From Bifidobacterium primatium (GTDB taxonomy: Bacteria; Actinomycetota; Actinomycetes; Actinomycetales; Bifidobacteriaceae), in the NCBI RefSeq assembly GCF_002802875.1, contig NZ_PEBI01000001.1, positions 459,830-523,829 of the forward strand: 64,000 nucleotides of DNA. Direction: 5' to 3'. Under the pieces are notes generated by a model. It was not told the DNA's origin, made no database searches, and worked only from the letters and a program-made list of their open reading frames with translations. The stretch's first letter is position 1, and each line of letters starts with the position of its first letter. The translations under genes and the position numbers were made by a program. This document shows, piece after piece, positions 43,440 to 52,530 of this stretch.

Positions 43440-44432
43440 TTACTTCTGCGTGCCTTCGACCGAGAACACCTTGGCCACGATGCGGCCGATGATGTTCAGC
43501 AGAAGCACGATGAGGATCAGCACGAGGGCGGCGGCCCATGCACGTTCCATACGGATGCCCGGCAGGCACGGCGGGTTGAGCTTGAGCGCGGCGGGCGTGC
43601 AGGTGGCCAGACCCTGGGAGTATTCGTTGTAGACGTACACCGGCAGCGTCGTCATACGACCGGAGAAGAGGTTGAAGTTGGTGTTGGCGATGAAGCCGGA
43701 GGCGATGAGCAGCGGGGCGGTCTCGCCGATGACTCGCGCGATGGCGAGGATCACGCCGGAGACGATGCCCGGAAGCGCGGTGCGCAGCACGATCTTGGTG
43801 ATGGTGCGCTGCTTGGTGACGCCCAGTGCGTAGGAGCATTCGCGAAGGTCGCTCGGGACGATCTTCAGCATCTCCTCGCTGGTCTTCACCACGGTCGGGA
43901 TCATGAGCAGCGACAACGCCACCGAGCCGACGAAGCCGTTGACGGTGCCGGGGCCGAGCAGGATGGTGAACAGCGAAAAGGCGAACAGACCGGCGACGAT
44001 GGACGGGATGCCGCTCATCACGTCGACCAGCAGGGAGATGGTCTTGGACAGCGGGCCCTTCTGCGCGTATTCCACGAGGTAGACGGCGCACATGAGACCG
44101 ATCGGGATGGAGATGACCATGGCGCCGAACGTGATCTCCACGGTGCCGATGATGGCGTGGAGGATGCCGCCGTACGGGTACATGCCGCCGATGACGCCGA
44201 CCATGTTGTGGCTCAGGAAGTAGCCGTCAAGGCGCTTGTAGCCTTCGGCGAGGCAGGTCCAGAGCACGGAGACGAGCGGGACCAGCGCGATGAGGAACGC
44301 GATGTAGATGAGGACACGCATGGCGATGTCCTTGTACTTGCGCGTCTGGATGGAGGAGCGGCTGGGCTTGAACTTGTCGAAGTCGGGCTGCGGTCCGCGA
44401 TGGAATTCGGGATTGGTTGCTGCGGCGGTCAT
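43440..44432 (-). CDS. pstA: phosphate ABC transporter permease PstA
   Basis: A six-helix inner-membrane subunit. The EAA-type loop contacting PstB appears around ECSYALGVTKQRTITKIVLR, and SIPIGLMCAVYLVEYA and IARVIGETAPLLIASGF are typical PstA segments. It overlaps pstC by one base (ATGA), showing translational coupling. 330 residues. Confidence 0.96.
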   Translation of the reverse strand: MTAAATNPEFHRGPQPDFDKFKPSRSSIQTRKYKDIAMRVLIYIAFLIALVPLVSVLWTCLAEGYKRLDGYFLSHNMVGVIGGMYPYGGILHAIIGTVEITFGAMVISIPIGLMCAVYLVEYAQKGPLSKTISLLVDVMSGIPSIVAGLFAFSLFTILLGPGTVNGFVGSVALSLLMIPTVVKTSEEMLKIVPSDLRECSYALGVTKQRTITKIVLRTALPGIVSGVILAIARVIGETAPLLIASGFIANTNFNLFSGRMTTLPVYVYNEYSQGLATCTPAALKLNPPCLPGIRMERAWAAALVLILIVLLLNIIGRIVAKVFSVEGTQK

Positions 44433-45391
44433 CAGGCGTCCTTCCTATCCGTGATCTTGCGTGCCGCATAGTTCACGATGAACGTGATGACGAACAGCAC
44501 GAGACCGGTGGCGATCAGGGTGCTCACGCCGAGGTCGTTGGCCTCGGGGAACTGCGCGGCGATGTTGGCTGCGATGGTCTGGCTCTGGGAGGCCTGCAGC
44601 AGCCTGAAGGAGTACAGCATGCCCGGGGACAGGATCATGAGCACGGCCATCGTCTCGCCGAGTGCGCGGCCGAGGCCGAGCATGGAGGCGGAGATCACGC
44701 CGGACTTGCCGAACGGGATGACCGCCAGCTTGATCATCTCCCACTTGGTGGCGCCGAGCGCCAGGGCGGCCTCCTGCTGGAGGGCCGGGGTCTGCAGGAA
44801 GATGTCTCGCGAGACGGAGGTGATGATCGGCAGGATCATCACGGCCAGCACGACGGCCACCGTGGCGACCGTACGCGGCGGGTTCGAGGCCGGGCCGCCG
44901 AAGATGTAGGTCCAGCCGAGGTACTTGGCGAACCAGTTCCACACGCCGACGATGTGCGGCACGAGGATCAGACCGCCCCACAGACCGTAGATGACGGAGG
45001 GGATGGCGGCCAGCAGGTCGATGACGGCCGAGAGCACGGCCGACAGCTTCGGCGAGGCGTAGTGGGAGATGAACAGTGCGATGCCCACCGCGATGAAGAA
45101 CGCGATGATCAGCGCGAGTGCGGAGACCAGAATGGTTCCGAACACGAGCGGGCCGACGTACTGCAGGAAGTTATGGGCGGCGCCACCGGAGAAGTTCTCG
45201 ATGGTCGCCTGGTTGGCGGCCTTGTCGCCGACGAGGAGCGGCAGGGCACGGACGAACAGGAAGATGAACACGGCCGCGAGTGCGACAAGAATCAGGATGC
45301 CGCAGGCGTAGGCCACTCCCTTGAACACTTTGTCGGCGGTCTTGCCGTCCTTGACGACGCCACCTACCTCCGACGTAGTTTGAGAAGTCAC
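44432..45391 (-). CDS. pstC: phosphate ABC transporter permease PstC
   Basis: Partner permease of PstA. Recognised by AIPSVIYGLWGGLILVPHI, the EAALALGATKWEMIKLAVIP loop, and GRALGETMAVLMI. 319 residues from GTG 45391, which has AGAAGGAGAATGAG immediately upstream; the reading frame extends 17 codons further but without a better start. Confidence 0.96.
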   Translation of the reverse strand: MTSQTTSEVGGVVKDGKTADKVFKGVAYACGILILVALAAVFIFLFVRALPLLVGDKAANQATIENFSGGAAHNFLQYVGPLVFGTILVSALALIIAFFIAVGIALFISHYASPKLSAVLSAVIDLLAAIPSVIYGLWGGLILVPHIVGVWNWFAKYLGWTYIFGGPASNPPRTVATVAVVLAVMILPIITSVSRDIFLQTPALQQEAALALGATKWEMIKLAVIPFGKSGVISASMLGLGRALGETMAVLMILSPGMLYSFRLLQASQSQTIAANIAAQFPEANDLGVSTLIATGLVLFVITFIVNYAARKITDRKDA

Positions 45392-45507
45392 CTCATTCTC
45401 CTTCTGATGATTTGCGTACAAACGAGAAGGCGTCCCCGCCACTTCCTGACGACATCACCGTCGTGATTTCGCGCAAATGAAGCGATGGGGACGCGAACCC
45501 GATTGGG

Positions 45508-46641
45508 TTACTTGGTCTGGATGGCGTCGATGGACTTCTGGACCTCGGCGCGCAGGGTATCGGACATCGGGGCGGAGCCGGCGTTGGTGGCGGCGGTCTG
45601 CTGACCCTCGTCGCTCACCACGTAGCTGAGCCACTGCTTGGCGAACTCGGCCTTGTTGGCGTCCTTGTAGGTGGGGCAGGCGACGTCGTAGGAGACGAGC
45701 ACGACCGGGTAGGCGCCGTCCTCGGTGGTGTTGTGGTCGAGCTTGATGACCACGCGGTTCTCGCCCTTGGCGGAGTCGTCCTTCGGGGAGGCGTCAACGA
45801 CCTTGGCTGCGGCTTCGGCCGAGTACGGCACGTACTTCTCGCCGACCTTGACGGCCACGGTGCCGAGGTCGCCGGCCTGGGAGGCGTCGGCGTAGCCGAT
45901 GGTGCCTTCGGCCTGGTTGACGGTGGAGATCACGCCGGAGGTGCCCTTGCCGCCCTGGCCGACGTTGTTCGGCCAGTTCTCGCCGACCTCGTACTTCCAG
46001 TTGGAGTCGCCGGCGGCGTCCTTGATGTAGCTCAGGAAGTTCTTGGTGGTGCCGGACTTGTCGGAGCGGTGGACCACGGTGATGTCGGTGGACGGAAGCT
46101 TGGCGTCGGGGTTCTGCTTGGCGATGGCGGGATCGTTCCACTTGGTGATCTTGCCGTCGAAGATCTTGGCCAGCGTGGCGGCGTCCATGTTCAGGTGCTT
46201 GTCGGTGCCGTTGAGGCCGGCCGACTTGAGGTTGTACACGATGGCGATCGGGGAGATGTAGACCGGAACGTCGAAGGCGGTCTTGCCTTCGCACACGCTC
46301 TTGGACTGCTCGACCTGGTCGGCCTCGAGCGGGGCGTCGGAGCCGGCCCACACGGTGGCGCCGGTCAGGAAGGTGCTCACGCCGGCGCCGGATCCGGACG
46401 GATCGTAGGCGATCTTGGCGTTGGGCTGCTTGGCGCCGAAGCCGGCGATCCAGGCGTCGACGGCGCTCTTCTGGGAGGAGGCGCCGGCGCCGGAGAACTC
46501 GCCGCTCAGCTGGGTGCCGGAGGCGCTGGAGCTGGAGGAGGAGCTACCGGCCGGGGCGTTGTCGCCGCAGGCCGCCAGAGAAGCCATCATTGCCAGGCCG
46601 GAAACCACGGCCATGGAGCGAAGCAGAAGATTCTTTCGCAT
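45508..46641 (-). CDS. pstS: phosphate-binding lipoprotein PstS
   Basis: Captures phosphate outside the membrane. A lipoprotein signal peptide ends in ASLAACGDN, giving a lipid-linked Cys. The mature domain has phosphate-binding loops GAGASSQKSAVDAW, VVHRSDKSGTTKNFL and AEGTIGYADAS. 377 residues. AGAGGGAATAAGTT precedes the ATG. First gene of the operon, with a PHO box about 145 bases upstream. Confidence 0.97.
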   Translation of the reverse strand: MRKNLLLRSMAVVSGLAMMASLAACGDNAPAGSSSSSSSASGTQLSGEFSGAGASSQKSAVDAWIAGFGAKQPNAKIAYDPSGSGAGVSTFLTGATVWAGSDAPLEADQVEQSKSVCEGKTAFDVPVYISPIAIVYNLKSAGLNGTDKHLNMDAATLAKIFDGKITKWNDPAIAKQNPDAKLPSTDITVVHRSDKSGTTKNFLSYIKDAAGDSNWKYEVGENWPNNVGQGGKGTSGVISTVNQAEGTIGYADASQAGDLGTVAVKVGEKYVPYSAEAAAKVVDASPKDDSAKGENRVVIKLDHNTTEDGAYPVVLVSYDVACPTYKDANKAEFAKQWLSYVVSDEGQQTAATNAGSAPMSDTLRAEVQKSIDAIQTK

Positions 46642-46784
46642 AACTTATTCCCTCTTGTCTGTCCGCGTCCCCGGCAGGTCCGGGGCCGCCGTGCGTGCCA
46701 CGTCTTGAAAACCATGTGGATGACGCACCTTTGTTATGACACTTAACAGATTATTGATGGTTTCGGGGGTCGAAAACCAAAATC

Positions 46785-46802
46785 GGTAAACAGTAAGTGA
46801 AC
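46785..46802 (-). promoter_or_regulatory. PHO box upstream of pstS
   Basis: On the minus strand, GTTCACT-TACT-GTTTACC: two 7-base repeats in tandem with 11-base periodicity, matching the actinobacterial PhoP box (GTTCACC N4 GTTCACC). It lies between phoP and pstS, upstream of a TAAT/TGTTAAG region that may hold the promoter. Confidence 0.7.
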
Positions 46803-46960
46803 TTGTGCTGATATCTGTTTTGTAGTATTTCCACGATGCGGAAATCACCGGCGTTCAACGCGGAAATCGTTGGAAAACCGCGATTCCCCATCGGATATCA
46901 GTATCATGCGCGCTTGTTGGTTGCCGATCGTCCTTTCGTCGAAAGAGGTAGGTACAAGAA

Positions 46961-46998
46961 AACCGTATGCAATATCTACGTAGATTTTGCATACGGTT
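46961..46998 (-). terminator. 38-base near-perfect palindrome ending the phoRP unit
   Basis: AACCGTATGCAA (46961-46972) pairs with TTGCATACGGTT (46987-46998); the centre, ATCTACGTAGAT, is itself palindromic, leaving one T-T mismatch per side. On the minus strand it is followed by TTCTTG after GGTTT, fitting a terminator after the response regulator. Confidence 0.75.
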
Positions 46999-47066
46999 AT
47001 GAATGTACTACATGGCCGGCACCGCGGCGCGCCGGTCGCGCGGAACGCCGCGCGCCGCGTCCGCCG

Positions 47067-47771
47067 TCAGTCGGACGGCTCGTCGATCTTGTAGCCGAGG
47101 CCGCGCACCGTGGTGATGTAGTGCGGATGGGCGGAGTCCTCCTCGATCTTCGAGCGCACGCGCTTGATGTGCACGTCGAGCGTCTTCGTGTCGCCGACGT
47201 AGTCGGAGCCCCACACACGGTCGATGAGCTGGTGGCGGGTGAGCACGCGGCCCTTGTTCTGCATGAGGTATTCCAGCAGCTCGAACTCCTTGAGCGGGAA
47301 GAACACGCTTTCGCCGTGCACGGTGACGGCATGCTGTCCCACCAGCATGCGGATGGGCCCGCACACCAGCGGCACGTCGTCTCCGGAGACGTCGCCGGTG
47401 TCGACGCTCGCCTGGTTGCGGCGCAGCACGGCGCGCACGCGGGCGAGCAGCTCGCGGAAGGAGTACGGCTTGGTCACGTAGTCGTCGGCGCCGATCTCCA
47501 GACCGACGACCTTGTCGATCTCCGAGCTCTTGGCCGTGAGCATGATGATGGGCACACGGCTCTGCTCGCGGATGCGGCGGCACAGCGAGGTGCCGTCGAG
47601 GCCGGGAAGCATGAGGTCGAGCAGCACCAGGTCGATGCCACCCTTGGTGAACAGCTCAAGCCCCTCCTCGCCCGTGGCGGCGGCGATCACGTCGTAGCCC
47701 TCGTGCGTGAACTGGTAGACCAGCGGCTCGCGATAGGATTCCTCATCCTCGACGATAAGTATGCGCGTCAT
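47067..47771 (-). CDS. phoP: OmpR/PhoB-family response regulator (PhoP/RegX3-like)
   Basis: Receiver domain with ILIVEDEESYREPLVY (acidic pocket), phospho-acceptor Asp in DLVLLDLMLPGLDG (about 52) and IIMLTAKSSEIDKVVGLEIG, then a winged helix (FPLKEFELLEYLMQNKGRVLTRHQLIDRVWG; DVHIKRVRSKIEEDSAHP; TVRGLGYKID). 234 residues. Next to pstS and a PHO box, so the phosphate-starvation activator is the natural reading. GGGAAG lies ten bases upstream of the ATG. Confidence 0.9.
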   Translation of the reverse strand: MTRILIVEDEESYREPLVYQFTHEGYDVIAAATGEEGLELFTKGGIDLVLLDLMLPGLDGTSLCRRIREQSRVPIIMLTAKSSEIDKVVGLEIGADDYVTKPYSFRELLARVRAVLRRNQASVDTGDVSGDDVPLVCGPIRMLVGQHAVTVHGESVFFPLKEFELLEYLMQNKGRVLTRHQLIDRVWGSDYVGDTKTLDVHIKRVRSKIEEDSAHPHYITTVRGLGYKIDEPSD

Positions 47772-47874
47772 ATACGTTGACTTCCCTTGATTTTTCGAGA
47801 CTTACCCAGGCCGGCGAAGACTCCCCCGCCCTTACACAGACATGAACAGTGTACCCACATATCTTGCGCACAGG

Positions 47875-49293
47875 TTAATCGTTGGAGTGATTTTCCCCAC
47901 TCGCGACCGGCAGCGTGATGGTGAACGTGGAGCCCTCTCCGGGACGGGACCACACGTCAATCGTTCCACCCGCCTCCTGCACGATGTGCTTGGTGATGGC
48001 GAGGCCGAGGCCGGTGCCGCCGGTCTCGCGCGAGCGGGCCGGATCGACCCGGTAGAACCGTTCGAAGATGCGGCTCTGCGCCTCGACGGGGATGCCGATG
48101 CCCTGGTCGATCACGCGGATGCGGACGAAACCGCCCTCCTGCTTGACGCTCACGCCCACATGCGTGCCCTTGGGCGAGTAGTGCACGGCGTTCTCCACGA
48201 GGTTCTTCACGGCGGTCTTGATGGCGTCGGCGTCGCCCTCCACGATCATCGGCTCATATGCCGGCTCCGCGGTGCCGTCGGCCGCGTCGCCGTCCATACC
48301 GCCCGACCTGCCGGCACGGTCGGCCTCGGTTCCGTCGGCCGTGTCGTTGGCCTCGTTGGTCTGAACGCCGACGGTGTCGTCGCCCACGTACATGCGCAGT
48401 TCGATGTTCGCCGCATCGGCCTGCACCGCGTTCTCGTCAAGCGCCTCGCGCACGACCTGCGGCACGTCGACCGGCCGGCGGTCGGCGGCCGCGAGGCCTT
48501 CGTCGTTCTGCACCTTCTGCAGCGCGATGAGCTTCTGCACGAGCTCGGTCAGGCGCTCGGACTCCTTCGAGATGCGGCCGGAGAAGTAGCGCACGGCGTC
48601 GGGGTCCTCGGCCGCGTCCGACACCGTCTCGGCGAGCAGCGAGATGGCGCCGGCCGGGGTCTTGAGCTCGTGGGATACGTTGGTCACGAAGTCGCGGCGC
48701 ATGCGCTCGAAGTTGCGGCGCTCGCTCACGTTCTCGAGGAAGACGGCGTACAGTTCGTCGGCGCCGCCCGAAACGGCGATGTCGTCGACGTCGTCGTCGG
48801 GCATGATGTCGCTGTGTATCCGCGCGATGCGGCCGATGCGCACGCGCAGGTACATCGGCACGCGGTCGGTGATCCGGCCGGATTCGGGCTCGACGTGCAG
48901 TTCGATCTCGCGGTCGCGAATCTTGCCGTCGGAGACCACCTGGGCGAGGATATCGCGAATCTCGTCGTATTCGAGATGGTCGTCGGCCACGACGTCCAGC
49001 TGCTCGGCCAGCGGACTGACGTATCGCGTGTTGCCGAGTCCGTCGACGAGGATGACGGCGCTGCGCATCACGTCAAGCAGATTGTGGGCCGCGTTCTGCG
49101 CATTGACCCCCCTGCCGAACACCGAGGAGGCCGGCGGCTCGTTGTCCTGCGCGATCTTCCTCACCATCCGCAGGGCGCCGGCGTCGACGCCCTTGCGATA
49201 CGACTGCCAGATGAGCAGCGCCGCGGCCGCCACCACGATGATGAGGATGATGAGGAAGAAGGAGGATTCCGTCGTGGAAAGTGAGATTGCCAT
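47875..49293 (-). CDS. phoR: sensor histidine kinase (PhoR/SenX3-like)
   Basis: One N-terminal membrane helix (FFLIILIIVVAAAALLIW), a PAS-like domain (about 70-190), the dimerisation helix with phospho-acceptor His in FVTNVSHELKTPAGAI (about 210), then the ATPase domain with N box VKNLVENAVHYSP, G1 IDQGIGIP and G2 GGTGLGLAITKHI. Only one helix and no large outer loop, like SenX3, suggests that it senses Pst activity. A 60-residue insertion rich in Asp/Thr/Ala lies in the ATPase domain (TADGTEADRAGR). 103 bases separate it from phoP. Confidence 0.9.
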   Translation of the reverse strand: MAISLSTTESSFFLIILIIVVAAAALLIWQSYRKGVDAGALRMVRKIAQDNEPPASSVFGRGVNAQNAAHNLLDVMRSAVILVDGLGNTRYVSPLAEQLDVVADDHLEYDEIRDILAQVVSDGKIRDREIELHVEPESGRITDRVPMYLRVRIGRIARIHSDIMPDDDVDDIAVSGGADELYAVFLENVSERRNFERMRRDFVTNVSHELKTPAGAISLLAETVSDAAEDPDAVRYFSGRISKESERLTELVQKLIALQKVQNDEGLAAADRRPVDVPQVVREALDENAVQADAANIELRMYVGDDTVGVQTNEANDTADGTEADRAGRSGGMDGDAADGTAEPAYEPMIVEGDADAIKTAVKNLVENAVHYSPKGTHVGVSVKQEGGFVRIRVIDQGIGIPVEAQSRIFERFYRVDPARSRETGGTGLGLAITKHIVQEAGGTIDVWSRPGEGSTFTITLPVASGENHSND

Positions 49294-49421
49294 TGTGCTC
49301 GACCGACCGTTCCGCCGGGCCGCGCGGGCCCGACTGTGTGCATACGCGACCGATGTGATTCGCGTGACTTCGGATTCGTCACCCACGATATGCCATCGTG
49401 GCAACAATGGCGGCCGTCAGG

Positions 49422-50816
49422 TCAATCCTGCCCGGCGAGCGTCAGCACGACGAGCACCACGTTGAGGGCCACGATCAGGGCGGCGACGAGGATGAAGACG
49501 ACGTGCTTGACCGGTCCGTCCGCCCACTTGCCCATCAGCGTCCGATCATGCGTGTACCGCATGAGCGGGATGATGGCGAACGGTATGCCGATGGAGAGGA
49601 TGACCTGTCCGACGACCAGCGCGAACGTGGGGTTGGTGCTGAACCACAAGACCACGAGCGCGGGCACGAGCGTGATGATGCGGCATGCCCACATGGGGGC
49701 GTCCACATGCAGCAGTCCATGCATGATCTCCTGGCCGGCGTAGGTGCCGACCGACGTGCTCGACAGGCTGGAGGCGAGCAGGCCGATGGAGAATATGGTG
49801 CCGATGACCGGCCCGAGCACCTGCACGACGGCGTGCTGGGCGCCTTCGATGGTGTCGGTGCCGGCCATGCCGTGCAGGGAGTTGGCGGCGAGCAGCAGCA
49901 GCGCGAGGTTCACGGTGCCGGCGAGCAGCAGCGCCCACACCACGTCGATCTTGGCGCCGAACAGTTCGCGCTTGATGCCCGGGCGGTCGGTGCGTCCGGC
50001 GAAGTGGTCGTTGACGAGCGTGGAATGCAGGTAGATGGCGTGGGGCATGACGGTAGCGCCGAGCATGGAGCTGGCCATGAGCACGGAATCGGTGGTGGTG
50101 AATCGCGGGACGAGACCGCCCAGCACCGATCCGGGGGCCGGCGGCGCAATGAACAGTCCGGCGATGAAGCCGAACGTGATGACGAGCAGCAGCGCGATGA
50201 TCATCTTCTCGAACGCGCCCTGCGTATGGCCGCCCTGGAAGCGCAGCAGCACCGTGGAGACGGCGCCGATGATGCATCCGCCGACGAACAGCGGCAGCCC
50301 GAACAGGAGGTTCAGGGCGATGGCGCCGCCGATGACCTCGGCGAGGTCGGTGGCGATGGCGATGACTTCGGCCTGGGCGAAGAACAGCAGCCTGCCGCCC
50401 GGATTCATGCGGTTGCCCAGCAGCGCCGGTAGCGACTGGCCGGTGACGATGCCGAGCTTGGCGCTCTGGTATTGGATGAGCACGCTCATGGCGTTGGCAA
50501 GCACGAGCACCCATACCAGCAGATAGCCGTATCGGGCGCCCGACGTGATGTTGGCCGCCACGTTGCCCGGATCCACATAGGCGACGGCGGCCACGAACGC
50601 CGGTCCGAGCAGTGCGCTGAGCTTGGATTTGGCGTCGGTGTGCGGCGCGCCCAGCTTCGGCACGCTGTGCATGTGCTCGGTGTGCGGATGCCCGCTCGCC
50701 TCAAGCGCCTTCTCCTCGTCGGGATCGACATGATGGCGCCTCGCCGGTCTTGTGGACCGTACCGACGTCGCGGATTCCGCGGATTCTGTGGATTTCATGG
50801 ATTCTGATTCGTCCAT
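49422..50816 (-). CDS. Nramp-family divalent metal transporter (MntH-like)
   Basis: Proton-coupled Mn2+/Fe2+ import. About 11 membrane helices, with the metal-site motif in the first (VAYVDPGNVAANIT) and in the sixth (GATVMPHAIYLHS), both intact. A 60-residue Ser/Glu/His-rich N-terminus (HPHTEHMHSVP) precedes the core and could bind metal. GGGGAGGCCAGGA precedes the ATG. Monocistronic; no MntR-type regulator is adjacent. Confidence 0.93.
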   Translation of the reverse strand: MDESESMKSTESAESATSVRSTRPARRHHVDPDEEKALEASGHPHTEHMHSVPKLGAPHTDAKSKLSALLGPAFVAAVAYVDPGNVAANITSGARYGYLLVWVLVLANAMSVLIQYQSAKLGIVTGQSLPALLGNRMNPGGRLLFFAQAEVIAIATDLAEVIGGAIALNLLFGLPLFVGGCIIGAVSTVLLRFQGGHTQGAFEKMIIALLLVITFGFIAGLFIAPPAPGSVLGGLVPRFTTTDSVLMASSMLGATVMPHAIYLHSTLVNDHFAGRTDRPGIKRELFGAKIDVVWALLLAGTVNLALLLLAANSLHGMAGTDTIEGAQHAVVQVLGPVIGTIFSIGLLASSLSSTSVGTYAGQEIMHGLLHVDAPMWACRIITLVPALVVLWFSTNPTFALVVGQVILSIGIPFAIIPLMRYTHDRTLMGKWADGPVKHVVFILVAALIVALNVVLVVLTLAGQD

Positions 50817-50875
50817 TCCTGGCCTCCCCGCCTATTGGTATAGCACCTCGGCGGACTTCCCACGTTTCCGCGCCT

Positions 50876-51607
50876 CTACTGACCCGGCACCGCCTGCCCG
50901 GGGCAGTCGTGGAGCACGCCGAGCATGGCCCGCTTCTCGGTGCCGGTCACGCTCAGCCCGTACTTCGCCTTCACGCCGATCTGCCGTGCCACGTAGTCGC
51001 ATCGGTATGCGGTGTTCGGCGGCAGCCATACGGAGGCGTCGGCGTCGCCCTTGTCCTCGTTGGCGGGACCGTCCACGGCGAGCAGATTGTAGGGGTCGTT
51101 GCTGAACTCGTAGCGTTTCTTCGTGCTCCACTGGTCGGCGCCGGACTTCCATGCGTTGTTGAGCGCGACCACATGGTCGATCTGCACCTTGGCGCTGGTG
51201 GCCTGTCCGCGCACGAAATCAATGGTTTTGCCGGTATACGGGTCGTCGAGCGTCCCCGACTGCACCTTGCACCGTTCGGCGTTCGCATACCGCACGTCTT
51301 TGAGGTCGCGGGCGAGCACGTCGTTGCGCGAATCGCAGCCGTTGCCGTCCGGATCGTACTGCCGAAAGCCGAAGGCGTCACGCTTGTATACGGATGTCGG
51401 CCTGCGGCCGTCGACGACCGCAAGCGTGTTCAGCGTGTCGGCGGCGTTCCCCCGCGCCGTGTATTCGCCGGTGAGCCTCCCTGCGGTCTCGCTCACCCGA
51501 GGCAGCACGAGACCGGCCGTGACCCCGATGGCCACGGCCATCACCAGCAGAACCAGGAACCGCCCGAAGGCGGTTGTTCCGCGGAATCGCCTGCGACGAT
51601 GCGCCAT
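50876..51607 (-). CDS. secreted HNH-type nuclease (DUF1524-like), 243 aa
   Basis: N-terminal membrane/signal segment (RFLVLLVMAVAIGVTAGLVL) then an outside domain with the HNH core: GCDSRNDVLARDL, VQIDHVVALNNAWKSGADQW, and NDPYNLLAVDGPANEDKGD. This pattern is shared with small secreted actinobacterial nucleases. Two spaced cysteine pairs suggest disulphides. It may digest extracellular DNA for nucleotides or competition; no immunity partner is visible. It lies downstream of an aldo/keto reductase on the same strand. Confidence 0.85.
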   Translation of the reverse strand: MAHRRRRFRGTTAFGRFLVLLVMAVAIGVTAGLVLPRVSETAGRLTGEYTARGNAADTLNTLAVVDGRRPTSVYKRDAFGFRQYDPDGNGCDSRNDVLARDLKDVRYANAERCKVQSGTLDDPYTGKTIDFVRGQATSAKVQIDHVVALNNAWKSGADQWSTKKRYEFSNDPYNLLAVDGPANEDKGDADASVWLPPNTAYRCDYVARQIGVKAKYGLSVTGTEKRAMLGVLHDCPGQAVPGQ

Positions 51608-51641
51608 GAATCAGCCCTGATCGGATAAATCGAACCGACGG

Positions 51642-52496
51642 TCAGCTGTAGGAGAAGGTGCGCGGGTCGTGGCCGGCGCGCGTGGGGCCGTCGAGCGCGT
51701 CGATGGCGGCGTGCTCCTCGTCCGTCAGCGCGAAGTCGAACAGCGAGGCGTTCTCGATCTGACGCTCCGTATGCGTGGACTTGGGGATGATGATGGTCCC
51801 GTTTTCGATATGCCAGCGCAGAATCACCTGCGCATGGCTGACGCCGTGCGCCTCGGCGATACGGCCGATGACGCCGTCGCCGGCGTCGAGGTCGGCGCCG
51901 CGCGCCATGGGCGAGTAGGCCTCGACGGCGATGCCGTGCTCCTTGCAGTAGGCGACGACCTCACGCTGCTGCCATGTGGGATGCAGCTCAATCTGGTTGA
52001 CCGTCGGGTATTCGCCGGTCTCCTCGTGCAGACGGTCGAGGTTCTCGGGCAGGAAGTTGCACACGCCGAGCGTGCGGACCCGGCCTTCGTCGCGCAGGCG
52101 CACGAACGCGCGCCACACCTCGTCGCTGCGCCAGTCGAACGGCGTGGGCCAGTGGATCATGTACATGTCCACGTAATCGGTGCGCAGCAGACCGATCTGA
52201 CGGTCGAACGCCTTGAGCGCGGAATCGTAGCCCTGCTCGGAGTCGCGCAGCTTGGTGGTCACCCAGATCTCCCCGCGCTTCTCGCCAGTGGCGTAGCCGC
52301 TGTCGGAGAGCGCCTTGCCGACGCCGCCCTCGTTGTTGTAGCCGGCGGCGGTGTCGATGTGACGGTAGCCGGCGGCGATCGCCGATTCGACGACCGGCGC
52401 GGTGTGCTCGTCGTCGATGCGCAGCACGCCGAGGCCGATCTGCGGAATGCGGCTGCCGTCCGCCAGGGTGATGTCGGGGATGGGTCCAAACGTCAT
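51642..52496 (-). CDS. aldo/keto reductase, 284 aa
   Basis: NADPH-dependent TIM-barrel reductase. Catalytic tetrad positions: Asp in HIDTAAGYNNE with Tyr, Lys in EIWVTTKL, His in YMIHWPTPF. The C-terminal IIIPKSTHTERQIENASLF binds the cofactor phosphate. The 2,5-diketogluconate reductase-like subgroup is most similar by eye. The substrate is unknown. GGTAAGGAGACACG precedes the ATG. Confidence 0.93.
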   Translation of the reverse strand: MTFGPIPDITLADGSRIPQIGLGVLRIDDEHTAPVVESAIAAGYRHIDTAAGYNNEGGVGKALSDSGYATGEKRGEIWVTTKLRDSEQGYDSALKAFDRQIGLLRTDYVDMYMIHWPTPFDWRSDEVWRAFVRLRDEGRVRTLGVCNFLPENLDRLHEETGEYPTVNQIELHPTWQQREVVAYCKEHGIAVEAYSPMARGADLDAGDGVIGRIAEAHGVSHAQVILRWHIENGTIIIPKSTHTERQIENASLFDFALTDEEHAAIDALDGPTRAGHDPRTFSYS

Positions 52497-52530
52497 CGTG
52501 TCTCCTTACCGATGTTCGTCATGTCTTCGA

